A stretch of 64,000 nt of DNA from Portulaca oleracea (taxonomy: Eukaryota > Streptophyta > Magnoliopsida > Caryophyllales > Portulacaceae), in the NCBI GenBank assembly GCA_029582165.1, contig CM055868.1, positions 9,313,501 to 9,377,500 of the forward strand, read 5' to 3'. The notes below the pieces were generated by a model that worked only from the letters and a program-made list of their open reading frames with translations, did no database searches and had not been told where the DNA came from. Position 1 is the stretch's first letter; each line of letters opens with the position of its first letter. The position numbers and the translations under genes were made by a program. This document shows, piece by piece, positions 43,835-54,790 of this stretch.

Positions 43835-44152
43835 CTCGCTACATCTCAAAATATCTGTGAACTATAGTCTCTGCACAGATGTTAAAAAACAACAAATTAA
43901 TATCAACTATGAACAAAATATTAATAATATCTTTAATTTTGAATTTTTTTCCCATAAATTTCAGTTTTAAATCTAATAATATTAGTTGTCTTTTTTCCTC
44001 CATTATTCAACTACTTTTATAAATTTAAATTAGGGGCATTCAATTTTATGAACATTATTGAATCAAAATTTTCTAATTTAGATGAGTGGATATCAATTTC
44101 AGACATGTAAAAAAAAAACAGTGGACAAATATTTTGGGATAGATTAATGGAA
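43835..44152. mobile_element. Stowaway-like MITE, 318 bp
   Basis: The left end CTCGCTACATCTCAAAATAT and the reverse complement of the right end (ATCTATCCCAAAATATTTGT) match the Stowaway pattern, whose inner part reads CCCAAAATAT. TA lies next to both ends (43833-43834 and 44153-44154). It begins only five bases after the previous MITE. The boundaries are approximate because the right end is diverged. Confidence 0.6.
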
Positions 44153-44154
44153 TA

Positions 44155-44694
44155 TTGAATTAAAAATAATTCATATATATTTTGGATCATTAGATGCATA
44201 GTAATTAAACTTTTAAAATTGTACTATGGTGAGTCCCAATTTTCATCCTTTTGACTGTGGGGGTTAGAATTGAAAGTTATTTATTTATTTATTATTATTA
44301 TTTTGGTAGGATGGATTTGAAAGTTGTTATATTCACGGTTTGAGCATCCTTTGAAATTGAAAGTTATTACACAATTTTGACTACTTTCCGAAAAAATGTT
44401 GAAAAACTAAAAATGTGAAGGTTGTCCATAACTTTCACTATTAAAAATGTTGGTACTACCGATCATTTTTTCCAACCAATTTAAAATAAATGAAAAAATC
44501 AATCATTTTAGTAACCATTTCATTTCTTTCAATTTTCTAACTATTTTTCTAATTTTAGGTGCGAAAACATATCAACCACTTTCGCCAAAATGGTGGGAAA
44601 GTTTTCGTACCAACATTTTTCCTACTGTTTGAAAACAGTTGGTGTATTTTTCCTACAAACCATTTCTCCAACCGTTTTCAAATATATTTTAGCA
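44155..44694. other. A+T-rich intergenic stretch
   Basis: No gene is visible. A short TTTA/TTA microsatellite lies near 44280-44303. Confidence 0.5.
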
Positions 44695-44702
44695 GCGGCA
44701 AT

Positions 44703-44868
44703 CAAAGTTGTTAAAATCGGGATCCTAACTCGAAACTATAGGGAAGTTAGGATCGAAAATTAGCCCATATAGGATTGTGGATCATGTATAAATAGTAGAA
44801 TCGTATCGAGAATTTTGAACCATAAAATTACAGCATCGTAAATCAGGATCGGGAATTTAATAACCATG
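44703..44868. mobile_element. 166-bp hAT-type MITE (copy 2)
   Basis: It is the same length and near-identical in sequence to 41030-41195, beginning CAAAGTTGTTAAAATCGGGA. The 8-bp duplication GCGGCAAT flanks it (44695-44702 and 44869-44876), independent of the first copy's duplication. Two unrelated 8-bp duplications around the same 166-bp unit fix the element's ends. Confidence 0.93.
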
Positions 44869-46110
44869 GCGGCAATAGGAGCAAAGGCAATAAAATTAAG
44901 AATAATTACTAAAAGTTGAGCGAAAATTATTATGGAAAATTTATTTAGGGGAAAATCAAATTCGAGATTATGTGATGTATGAACAACATAAATATGCTTT
45001 GAGAAATCAAGGACAAAGAAAGAGAAAATTTATTATTGCATGCACATAAGCGGGTTGCATATTTCGTAAAATGGAAACATATATTTACCTCATCATCAAT
45101 TATTGGAAGTTCTCAATGTCCTTGCTCATATGAAGGTTCAAGGATGTTGATGAAGATTAGTCAAGGACCATGGTCATACCCCTATCAAGGACATCCGCAA
45201 TACAGAAATAGGGTTTTGATATGAAAGTCAAACCTCCTCCTATCAACCCCTTGTAGATACAGTTCCCGAAATTAGCACGATTTATGGCTTGGCAAACTTC
45301 CAGAAATTCAAAAGTAAATATTTTTGTCTCTCTATTTCCTAATCTAATTCTGACATAAGATGGTAAACTGATTTATGTTTGATTCTTGCAGCAAACCGAG
45401 TATCTCCTATTGTTGGAATGAATCAATCATAACGTAAAGAAGTCACGCAAATCGGGAAAGAAAGTTATTGACATTTGACCAAAGTCGGGGATCTTGGAGA
45501 TTTACTAATGACTAGAAATAGTGCATTCACAAGTCTGCAAAATACGTCTAATGCATCAAGAAACAAAGTGAGCTGAACGAAGAAAAACCAAGCAATCCAA
45601 AAAGTGTAATATGTATAATCCATTATAGGTGATCTAAGAACTAATCACTGAGTTTCTAAGTTGTAGCTAATTAAGAGTATTGGTGAAATATGTAGCCAAT
45701 AGTCAGTGGTGCTGGTGAGAATTGTAGCCAACAAAATCTTAGCTTGGTGAGTAGATAGCGAGAAGTAGAAGAGAAAAACAATTATTTCTCTATGAGGTTA
45801 AGTCTATCAACGTGATTGGTGTGTAGTAGAGTTATAGCTGACCAAGGTAGTTGGTCCTTGGATAATGTGAACCTTATGTGATCTCTACCTATAATAACTC
45901 CTTTTTTGTTCTATCAATAAAATTATCAATCTTTATTGCTTTATAACTGCCTTGAAGAAATTCAAAGTTTATGGTCCAACGTCCATGGTCGAAGTTGTGC
46001 AGAAATCCTTATTACCCTGTTTACCCCTCCCCCCCCCCCCTCTCTAAGGTTTTTTTGATTGGAATCAGAGGAAGTAACAATTAAAAGCTTAACTGCCTTG
46101 TGGAAAAGAT

Positions 46111-46994
46111 CATGGAAGAATGGAAAAACAATAGGGAAGAGATTTTCAACCTTTGTATGATGGCAAAAGATACTAAGAATATAGAGGAAGTTGGCACAAC
46201 CAATGATGATTGCCAAGACATTTATGATGATGACTCAGAGGAGGTGACACTTGAGTATCTCATTACTTTTCCTAAGAAGCACTTGAGAAATGGTCTTCTA
46301 AAGCTTATTAAATATAAGCTAAATACTTGGATAAAATTAAGTCTTTAAAAGAGACTATCAAGGGATTAAAGGAATTTCACAATAAACTGGAAAAGTTTTG
46401 CGATGACCTTACCTCCAAAATTAACATTATCGAGGTAGAAAAATTAAACCTAAGGCCAACTATGATGATTGCTACAAGTCTCTGATTAAGCTAACCAAGG
46501 GACAAGAAAACCTAATAAATTGTCTGGATCTTAATGTATCTTGTTTAACAAAGAAGGGATGGGATATTATCCTAAAAATAAGCAAAACACCTACATTAAC
46601 TTCTTCGAGAAAGCCAATGCTCTAAGAAAAAAGCAAGATAAATCAACCTCTACCATAGAGCAAAACTATCGTCAATGACATTCTATCCCTCGAAGACTAC
46701 TAGCCAGAACAAGGCACCAAGGACCGCACAGTAACTTTAACATACAATACCAATGTCACAGGTTACATCCATGACACCAAGAATGACACAACAAACTTGG
46801 CAGAAGATACCAAGGCTAGTTTTTTCATTTCAAAAATCAAGAGCCAATTTGGTCACTCCCATTGCTTCAACAGTTATCATCCTCAAATTATAAAAGTTTG
46901 GGTACCAAAGGGCACAAGGATGCCTAACATAATTGTTACAAGTAGTCCACGACTCAAATTTGATGATAACTATGGCTTGACAAAGGTTGTTTGA
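46111..46994 (+). pseudogene. Copia (SIRE-type) gag and linker remnants
   Basis: ATG at 46111 (in an open piece starting at 46100) gives EEWKNNREEIFNLCMMAKDT and an acidic NDDCQDIYDDDSEEV stretch, the usual C-terminal gag pattern of SIRE/Maximus elements. After frameshifts, a later piece (46797-46994) has IKVWVPKGTRM, the short signature found just before the copia protease/integrase linker. The zinc knuckle, protease active site, integrase and RT are missing or unreadable. It is a relic of the retrotransposon polyprotein. Confidence 0.65.
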
Positions 46995-47394
46995 AGTTTT
47001 TACATGTATGCTTGGAATCCAACCATGGGAAGAGTAGTTTCAAGAGTTTGGATGTTCAAGGACACTTGGAGTTGTCAAGAATCACATTCACATCAATAAC
47101 AACCAGGACCAATGTCCTTGGAAACTAGTTAGAAAGTGAACACAATCCTTGAGTCCTTTGTGTTTAATAAAGGTTGGAGGTATGAATTGAGGGGAAACAC
47201 CCTCTCTTAGTACTAACAAGTTCATTAAACTGTTGTAAGACATCATAAACGATTGCTACATTAAGGGGGAGAAACTCTTCATCTTCATGATATATTCTCA
47301 TTGGGCCCTTTTGATGAAGTTCAAAATGGGGAAGAAATATTGTGTTTCTACTAAAAGGGGGAGAAATATTGTCACTACAAAAAAAATGGGTTTT

Positions 47395-47635
47395 ACCAAC
47401 AGATTGCTAGTGACAGATATTTTATCTGTTGGGAAAAGTGTTTATTTACCAACAGATTCAGTAAGTGTTGGTATTATTAATAATCTACCAACACTTATAT
47501 TATCTGTTGGTAAAATTATATTAATACCAACAGATGCAAATTTAAATATCGGCATTATTTTTACAATACCAACACTTACAGTATCTGTTGGTAAAAATAA
47601 TTTTGTACCAACAGATAACTATGTACTGTTGGTAT
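47395..47635. repeat. Left subterminal repeats of the CACTA element
   Basis: At least ten direct or inverted copies of ACCAACAGAT, or the shortened form ACCAACACTTA, are spaced about 20-40 bp apart, some as facing pairs able to form hairpins. Confidence 0.9.
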
Positions 47636-47689
47636 TAATATTCTGTAAGTTTTGGGCGCGATCAATTAGAATAAAAAAATAGGGTTAAA

Positions 47690-49035
47690 GTTTACACTCA
47701 GCCGTCATACACAATCACGTCTCTCCATCCTTCCCAATTCAACTTCATCCCTCCAAACTCACCCGTCCACGTACAGAATCCGACGACAATTTGAACGCCA
47801 GTTCCTCACCCTCGATTTCATCCTCCCGCTGCTGTTGCTGTCGGTGTCACGCGCTGTTGTTGTTGTTGTTCGCTGTTTGGCCAAAGTGTGAGTGTTTACT
47901 CAATTTCATAATATTAAATCGCTCCATGGTTTCAGTTTTGTGTAATCTGATTTGGTTTCGCTGTTCATGGTCTTCTTGGTTAATTCTTATGGATCTGGGC
48001 TGCGTTCATCGTTTTCTGGGATGGTACTTTCTAGTTTAATTGATTGAACTTTCTGAATTGTTTGCATTTGGTTTCGTCGTTCATGGGTTTCGTGATACAC
48101 ATTCTGATCGATTCGATTTCATCAAGTTACTGAGTGCTGATATGGCTGCCAAGCTCTAAACCTCATCTTACTCTGAGCCATTCCGATCCATGGGATAGAT
48201 CGATTCGAATTCGGTTTCATTCTTCAGTTCAATCTGGTCTTCCATCTCTCATCGATGCATCTCATTTCATCAAGGTTGTTGTCTGGTTCATCCCTGCCCA
48301 AGCTCTAGGTTCTTATTCAACTAGCGGTACTTTTCGATCTCCACTCTTTCAATCTTCCATTCCAATTATCAGCTAGATTTGATTCTGATTCTCATTTAGC
48401 TTGATTCCGTTTTCTACTGCTTGCGCTGATTTAGATTTTGATTTGAATATGCTAGGTCGTTTGCACTTCTGAATAATTTATTGATTGTTCGAGGTATCTG
48501 TGATGGAGTGAATTGATTTACAAAATTTGTTTGGTTTATTTAGGCGAAAGTTGCACATCTGCTTGTCATGTTTTGTTCTGCTCTGAATCTTTTCGTTATT
48601 ATATTACACTCAGATTAGACAAAAATTGCCTCCTTTGAATTGCAATGGAGAATATGTCAGACAGTTGACAAACTTTGAAAGCTGGAACCATTAATCAAAG
48701 CACATGAATGTTAAAACGAAGCACAGTTTATGAATAAACAATGTCAAAGGCTCTGTGATTATTTAAATGTTGAATAGCTTTTCAAAGGCTCTGTGATTAT
48801 TTAAATGTTAAATAGCTTTTAGAAGACTTTGTGATTATTTATGAATAAACAATGTCAAAGGCTCTGTGTTTATTTAAAACGAAGCACAATTTATGAATAA
48901 ACAATGTCGTAGGTAACATCATGACTTTGTTAATTTGTATTTATTGTATATTCTTAATAGAAGTGACAACTGCGAAACATGTGGTGAGCTAACATCATTA
49001 CTTTGTTAATTTATTATATGTATGCATGGTTATAT
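47690..49035 (+). other. CACTA interior upstream of the coding region
   Basis: No complete gene is visible. It starts with a C-rich leader-like stretch (47700-47890, with a GTT/GCT repeat near 47855), followed by A+T-rich, intron-like sequence. Imperfect tandem units (AATAAACAATGTCAAAGGCT and CTCTGTGATTATTTAAATGT) occupy about 48730-48905. Confidence 0.5.
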
Positions 49036-49048
49036 ATATATTATCCAG

Positions 49049-49155
49049 ATAGTGAAAGTGTAGATGAAAGTGAAAGTGAAGATGAAGATGCAAGTCTATA
49101 TGATAGTGAAAGTGAAGATGAAGATGAAACGTTGGAAGAATTTGATTCAGATTAA
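49049..49155 (+). pseudogene. Acidic terminal exon fragment inside the CACTA element
   Basis: After the acceptor TTATCCAG (ending 49048), a frame of repeated Asp-Ser-Glu and Glu-Asp-Glu-Asp units runs to TAA at 49153-49155. It contains SESEDEDASLYDSESEDEDE. It looks like the acidic C-terminal end of a transposon protein. It may be the last exon of a lost TNPD-type transposase, as deletion derivatives of En/Spm elements often keep only ends of that gene. This is inference. Confidence 0.4.
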
Positions 49156-49667
49156 TTTTAAAGTAATTTTTTTTAATGATAAGTAGACATTAGTTATTGA
49201 TATGCATTGTTATATGGTTTGCAAAACTAATTTCGTTTTTATTTAAAAGATTTTGGACAATTTGTTAATTTACAATATTTGGTTTTAAATGTTGTAGTCT
49301 TTTTTTGGGGTTTAGGATGTGTTTGGTATTTAATGTGTTATTTTAACTTCTTTTATGCATTAACCTATACTAAATTATGCATATGTCATTGGAATATGTC
49401 TTCAAATATGTAGGTCATGGCTTCTACGGGGACAATTATCGGCAAGAAGAGGATAATTAGTAGAGGTCAATTGGAGGTATGTTGTACATGAATTTTTATT
49501 AATTGTTGTGGAGGAGATATTGACAATTATTGATGGACATATTTGATTTGCTTGTTACTACCTTTGAATAAATGCACATAATTGTCCAACTTGTCAAAAT
49601 CAACAAGATGCTTTGCCCTGTGATGAAACTATTAGCATAAATATTATTTACATTTTGATAACAACAA

Positions 49668-52412
49668 ATGCGCTCTGGAAAAGGTTGGGGAACAAGTAAA
49701 CAGCTACAACAAAGTCCAAGGGCTAATAAGTGAACATCACATCAAACACCTACACCTAGTTTGTCTAATGGTACAAGAGTTCGGCGCCCGTTGTTCTCTG
49801 AGGCAAATCCCTCCATGAATGACAATGCTTCTGCATTGGAAAACATTATTGGTAATTTTATGCGTTAATTATTGTGAGTTGTATATATTATTGTCTTTTT
49901 GTCATTTATTAATTCCTAGTGGTTTATTTTGTTTTTAAATGATTCTTTTTTGTTAGAGGGAGAAAATACATCAGTGCATACTACTCCATCCATAGAGGCT
50001 CGTGAAGATGGTAGAGTACACGTCAATGTTGCTAACTCAACCGAATGTTTTGGTTCTAGTGGTAATTTTCCCAATATGACTTGGTTCTAGTGTATAAAAA
50101 GTAGAATAGTATCGACGATTTTGGACCATAAAATCGTAGGATCTTAAATCACGATCGAGATTTTAATAACTATGCTAACCACTGTCTTTCACATATTCAG
50201 GTGGTAGCAATTTTGACACATTAGAGCATGAGCACAACAATGGTGATCAGGACACCCCAAGCATAGAACAACCACCACCAATAGGTTACAATGAAGTCAA
50301 CAAAAGAAGAGTTCGATCTGCGAAGCCTAACAATGACAAGGGTCGTGGGCCAAATAAGTTAAAGGTTAATAAGAACCCAGTGTTTGTTGATGTGAATGAG
50401 AACCTTCAACCTATAAGTGCGTCTTCAAGGCAATTGTCTTCTTTAATTGGTGTACTTGCACGTGATCCTAGAAGATTTCCTCTAGATTGTTTGGACTGGA
50501 GAAAAATGGAAAAAGAAAGAAAAGATTCACTTTGGGAAGAGGTGAAGGTATGTGTGATGTTGAAATATTTTTTCGTATTCTATATATATTTTATTTAAGG
50601 GAAGCAATATCCAACTCGAAGAAGAAAGGTGGGTTTCACCATTTGGTAATGTATTCCATAAATATTTTATCGTATTATATTATATTATATATATATATAT
50701 ATATATATTATTTTACCATTTGGTAATGTATTTGGTCTCTTTATTTGTAGCTTTCATTTTGCTTTCCACAAGGAAAAGAACATTATAACTGCGTAATGGA
50801 GAAATTGCATGCTTGTTGGAGAGCATACAAATGTGACTTGAAAGTGTTCCACTTTGATGGTAAGAGTTATGATGATGCAAAGAATGCCAAGCCTAAAAAT
50901 ATACCTGGAACAACATGGGAGAACTTATTAGCCTTTTGGACATCTGAGAAGGGGAAGGTAAGTGTTTCCAACTTTATTAGTCAATCTTTAAATAGAAAGT
51001 TTTGTTATTTAGAAAATGACAATTTGATATCATTAATTATGTTAACTAGGAACGGACTAGGAAAGGTATTGAAAATAGTGACAACCTTAAAATGTGCCAT
51101 CATGCAGGGACAAAGAGTTTTGCTCGTGTGTGTGCTGAGGAAGAGGTATTATTCATATTTGGTTGTCGATTGTAGCGTGATATATATTTAAATAAACTGT
51201 TAATTCGTATGTGTTTATTAATAGGCGAAAGGGAATAAGACAGATAAGCTTTCAATATGGATGAAGACTCATGAACCGAAGAAAGGATCCAAGCTTGATG
51301 AGACGTCCACGATGAAAAAGGTAATTATATATCTTGCAAGTCCATATGTGATTGTGTTTGGATGACCTTTGTAAATGAAGGCTTGTACATTATTTAATGC
51401 TTACCTAAGAGCCCATATGTGATATGAAGTCAAAGGTTTCATTTATGTGTAATTTTGTATATTCAGCAACAAATTGAGATTGAGCTAGCCCAAGCTAAAG
51501 AAGGTGGAACTGATGATGTTGGTCGAGATGAAATTTTCAAGAGTGTTATAGGAGAGGATAAATATGGATATGCAAAGACCTATGGCATGGGTGTCAAAGT
51601 CCCTCGCTCAAATTCTAAAAGATGCACTTTGGAAGAAGAACATGCTAAAAGGATGAAAGTTGAGCAAAAATATGAAGAAAGTGACAAGAAAGTTCAGACT
51701 TTGGAGAAGAAAGTGGATAATGTCACTCATTTGTTGAAATACATCATGAAAAACAAGGTTTGGGTACTCCCCCTCTCCCCACTCAAAAGGCTACACACGG
51801 ATTATGATTACGGTTGGCCAAGCAACTAGGAACAAGTGCATAGAAGGAAATCCTTTTAAAGCCCCCAAAATGGCTACTTAGGTAGAATATTCAATCATTA
51901 ATTACTCCTATTTAAGAAAAGAAGGATTCATGAACAAACGTGAAATCATAATGAAGTGAAAATGTCAATAATATATTAATGTCCCTAGTGAAGTGGTTAC
52001 CATATGCTTATTTGAATGCTTTTATCCTTTCGTTTATTTTTTTTTTTTTGACAAGTTGGTGTTTGAATCCTCCAATTAACTCTTTTCTTTAATTTGTTAC
52101 CCAAATCAGGCCTTTAAAATAACTAAATTATTGTTTGTACCCATGCATGGGTTAATTTGTCTTATTGGTCAGTTTTTGTTTTTTTTTTTTTAAAAAGTTT
52201 ATTTCCCTTTTATATTCGTCGTTTGGTTGGATGGGCGAACATAATTTACACAATGTTTTCATATTATTATGTATTTAATTTCTTCAAATTCGCAGGAGAT
52301 ACCGGAAGGTCTTCGCAATTTATTTGAAGATGATAGCAGAGACGATGACGATGATGATGGCGACGGCGATGGCGATGGCGATGCTGATGTTGATGCTGAT
52401 TACGAATATTAG
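49668..52412 (+). CDS. TNPA-like CACTA protein (Transposase_24/Ptta En-Spm type), eight exons, one in-frame TGA
   Basis: The protein is expected to bind the subterminal repeats and assist transposition in the nucleus. It has no DDE catalytic domain. Exons joined by GT-AG introns: 49668-49851, 49957-50061, 50201-50547, 50751-50957, 51050-51145, 51225-51320, 51467-51757, 52296-52412. They sum to 1443 bp in one phase. A TGA at 49731-49733 interrupts the first, so a downstream ATG (49814) may be used, or the gene may be dead. Motifs: KRRVRSAKPNNDKGRGPNK, RRFPLDCLDWRKMEKE, EKLHACWRAYKCDLKVFHFD, RTRKGIENSDNLKMCHHAGT and GEDKYGYAKTYGMGVKVPRS, with a coiled-coil-like EEEHAKRMKVEQKYEE. The C terminus is an Asp-rich tail. 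A short exon at 49417-49476 may lie upstream. A hAT MITE remnant sits in the second intron of this model. Confidence 0.82.
50093..50176. mobile_element. Partial copy of the 166-bp hAT-type MITE (copy 3)
   Basis: TATAAAAAGTAGAAT through GATTTTAATAACTATG matches the right half of 41030-41195. The left half is missing. It lies in an intron of the TNPA-like gene of the CACTA element. Confidence 0.8.
50680..50708. repeat. TA microsatellite
   Basis: A short TA tract lies in an intron of the TNPA-like gene. Confidence 0.9.
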
Positions 52413-52669
52413 CAACCACGACGTGAAGAACTATTTGGTCTCATTTTGATACTTTGCATTTCATTAAGTAAAATTTCAATTTAGACATATGGATTGCTTT
52501 ACAATTTTGAACATCCAATGAATGAAACTTAAGGTTTTTCTGATATTGTCAATGTTTTAATTGTTTGTTTAGAACAGGTACATTATATTGTAATGATATA
52601 TTTATTAATTGTATTAGATTATCTTCACTATTTCCAGCATGTATCTATGTTTTAAAAATTTACCAATTG

Positions 52670-53015
52670 TATTACCAACAGATATATTTGTTGGAATATG
52701 TTTTAGAAATTTGGCAGAAAATGTATTACCAACAGATAAAGTGTGTGGGCAATATTTTTACCAACATTTAAAGATGTTGGTATATGTTACTTATCCCCGA
52801 CAGATATTAACTGTTAGTATAAAATTCTCAACACCAACAAAACAAAACTGTTGACATTAGTTAGCAATACCAACAGATGACATATCTGTTGGTAATACTT
52901 TTACAATCATGTTTATTTCCAACAGGCTAATGACAGATATTATCTGTTGGTAAAACCTTTTACCAACAGATATTGTACTTTTACCAACAGATAATCCCTG
53001 TTGGTAAAACCCATT
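52670..53015. repeat. Right subterminal repeats of the CACTA element
   Basis: About ten direct or inverted ACCAACAGAT-type motifs are present. Several facing pairs are only a few bases apart (for example 52869-52895 and 52930-52990). Confidence 0.9.
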
Positions 53016-53179
53016 TTTTTTGTAGTGTGTGTTGCTATTGAATTCGCCTTTCATCAAAAAGGGGGAGAATGTTGAAACCTCTCAACGTCCTTGCTCATCA
53101 TAAGGTTCGAGGACATTGATGAAGATCAGCCAAGGGCGTTGGCCATACCCTTATCAAGGACATCCACAATATAAAACGA

Positions 53180-53620
53180 AGCATAAAATGACCCAAAACA
53201 TCTAGCCTAGAATAACTATTACACACTTGAAATTGAAACCCTCTCGAAGCTCCCCAATTTCCTTCAGCCCTTCTCACCTTAATTGTGCCAGCCATTGCAG
53301 CACACTATCGCAACTCTTTCTCCAATTTCGCTCCTTTCACATACCAACTCAATTGAAAATTGCTAGGATATTGTGAAAATTAGTTGCAAGCACTTCAATT
53401 GGATTTGAACGGAAATCCTTCCACAAGTTTACCCAAATAATAACCCTCCACCGAATTGTTTGCAAGACTATATTCGTTTTCTAGCACTTGATCTTCGAAC
53501 ATGACAGTATTATGATGGTTCCAAATTGACCATATGATGGAAAAACTTTGGACTATCCATATCTTCTTCCTCCATATCTTATTAAAATCAACATGAAGCC
53601 AAGTGTTCGGTTGTAGTTTT
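53180..53620 (-). mobile_element. LINE fragment, C-terminal part
   Basis: On the minus strand the sequence reads TWLHVDFNKIWRKKIWIVQ, then FSIIWSIWNHHNTVMFED. This is the usual end of the region after zf-RVT in plant LINEs (W-x-x-IW-x-x-RN-type block). It lies directly left of the Athila-like remnant. It may be the continuation of the LINE at 61950-63118, because both read on the minus strand and the parts do not overlap. Confidence 0.7.
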
Positions 53621-54429
53621 TGATGTGGTTCTAAGTAAGGATGTCGAACTCGAGGATGAGTGTGAGGTTTGTCTAGGTTTTAGCTTGTTAGAGGTTCTCA
53701 AGTGCGAAAAACATTAAAGTATGAAATTAAGCGATTAAACTATCCCTAATCATGATACTAAAAATAACTATTAAGAAAGAAACACAACTAAACAAGTAAT
53801 TACTAACAATTAATTCAAAAGAAATCTATAAAGCTAACAAGCAAACATTTAATAACACCCTAAACTATCACCAAGATCAGAAGTAAGCAAGTAGCAATTA
53901 ATAAGCAACTAATTAACTAAAACAAGCTAAGAATTAAGTCCATACCCTTGACGACTAATCGAAATCGATCTCCATTCTTCATTCTTCATCTTCGTTTGCA
54001 ACTTTCCCCGAACAAAATAGAAAGTTGTGAATCAAGTTACTAAGGACCCTCAAATCTTCACTTCAAGTAAGATTTGTGGCCCTTAATCCCCCTTTTCACT
54101 AAAAGATTGATTGGTGGCTAATCTAGAAACTTTGAATGGCAAACTCAATGAAATCAAAAGCACAAGGTAAATGAAGGAAATGCTTTGCTGAAATTACTTG
54201 AAGAAAATGTTGATTACACCCAAAATCTCAAGAACTTGGAGAACAAGGCAATAGAAACCCTAAGAGAGAGAAAGTAAAAAGCAACTTAAGAAGCAATTAA
54301 AACTAGGAAATACATATTAAAACTTAAGCTAAAAAAACTCTCCTGAAGAAATCGCAGCTAAGGTATTTATAATGATCTCAAACTGTTACACAAAACGCAG
54401 CATTTCGAATCTAAACAAAACGCAGAAAT

Positions 54430-54790
54430 CCAGAACAGCTCGGGCGAGCCACCCCCTGGCTCGGGCGAGCCAGGGTTCTGGTCGGTTGCACCTTGTCTTC
54501 TTGGCAGCTTCTCTTCGGTAGCTCAGGTGCTAAGCTCGGTCGAGCAGGGCCCTTGCTCGGGCGAGCCAGCCCTCTGCTTTCTCCATGCCTTAGCCGATTT
54601 CAACAACACTCTCAAGTGGCTTGACAGAGGTACGGCTCGACCGAGCCACTGTGTTACTCGGGCGAGCCAATCGTTTGTTCCACTATTTCTTGGTTCAACT
54701 TTGGTCGGTAAGTTTGCTAATCTTCCAGCTGCTTGACTCGGGCGAGCCAGGATGTGACTCGGGCGAGCCATCCTTCTGCCTCTTTCCCTT
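54430..54790. repeat. Cluster of GCTCGNNCGAGC palindromes (left)
   Basis: About eight copies of 12-bp palindromes such as GCTCGGGCGAGC (54438, 54459) and GCTCGGTCGAGC (54534), plus variants near 54555, 54632, 54656, 54736 and 54757. They lie in the LTR-like part of the Athila-like remnant. Confidence 0.9.

Larger units (their letters stand above)
47373..53029 (+). mobile_element. Non-autonomous CACTA (En/Spm) transposon, 5.66 kb
   Basis: The left end CACTACAAAAAAAATGGG and the right end CCCATTTTTTTTGTAGTG are perfect 18-bp inverted repeats and continue into TTTTACCAACAG. A 3-bp duplication TGT flanks the element (47370-47372 and 53030-53032). Both subterminal regions (about 47395-47635 and 52670-53015) carry many direct and inverted ACCAACAGAT/ATCTGTTGGT motifs, typical transposase-binding repeats of this superfamily. 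The interior encodes a TNPA-like (Transposase_24) gene but no catalytic TNPD transposase. It is inserted in a copia element, just before its polypurine tract. Confidence 0.97.
45104..53172 (+). mobile_element. SIRE-like copia retrotransposon remnant, split by a CACTA element
   Basis: The 5' LTR appears to run from about 45104 to about 46058, followed by TGGAATCAGAGGAAG (46069-46083), a slightly changed Met-tRNA primer-binding site. Gag-like pieces follow (46111-46350 and 46797-46994, with VWVPKGTRM). A purine tract AAAGGGGGAGAA at 53058-53069 precedes a 3' LTR start at about 53071. The 3' LTR matches the 5' LTR for only about 100 bp (GTCCTTGCTCAT, then TATCAAGGACATCC) and stops near 53172 against a LINE fragment. 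RT and integrase are not visible. The CACTA element 47373-53029 sits just upstream of the purine tract. Confidence 0.8.
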
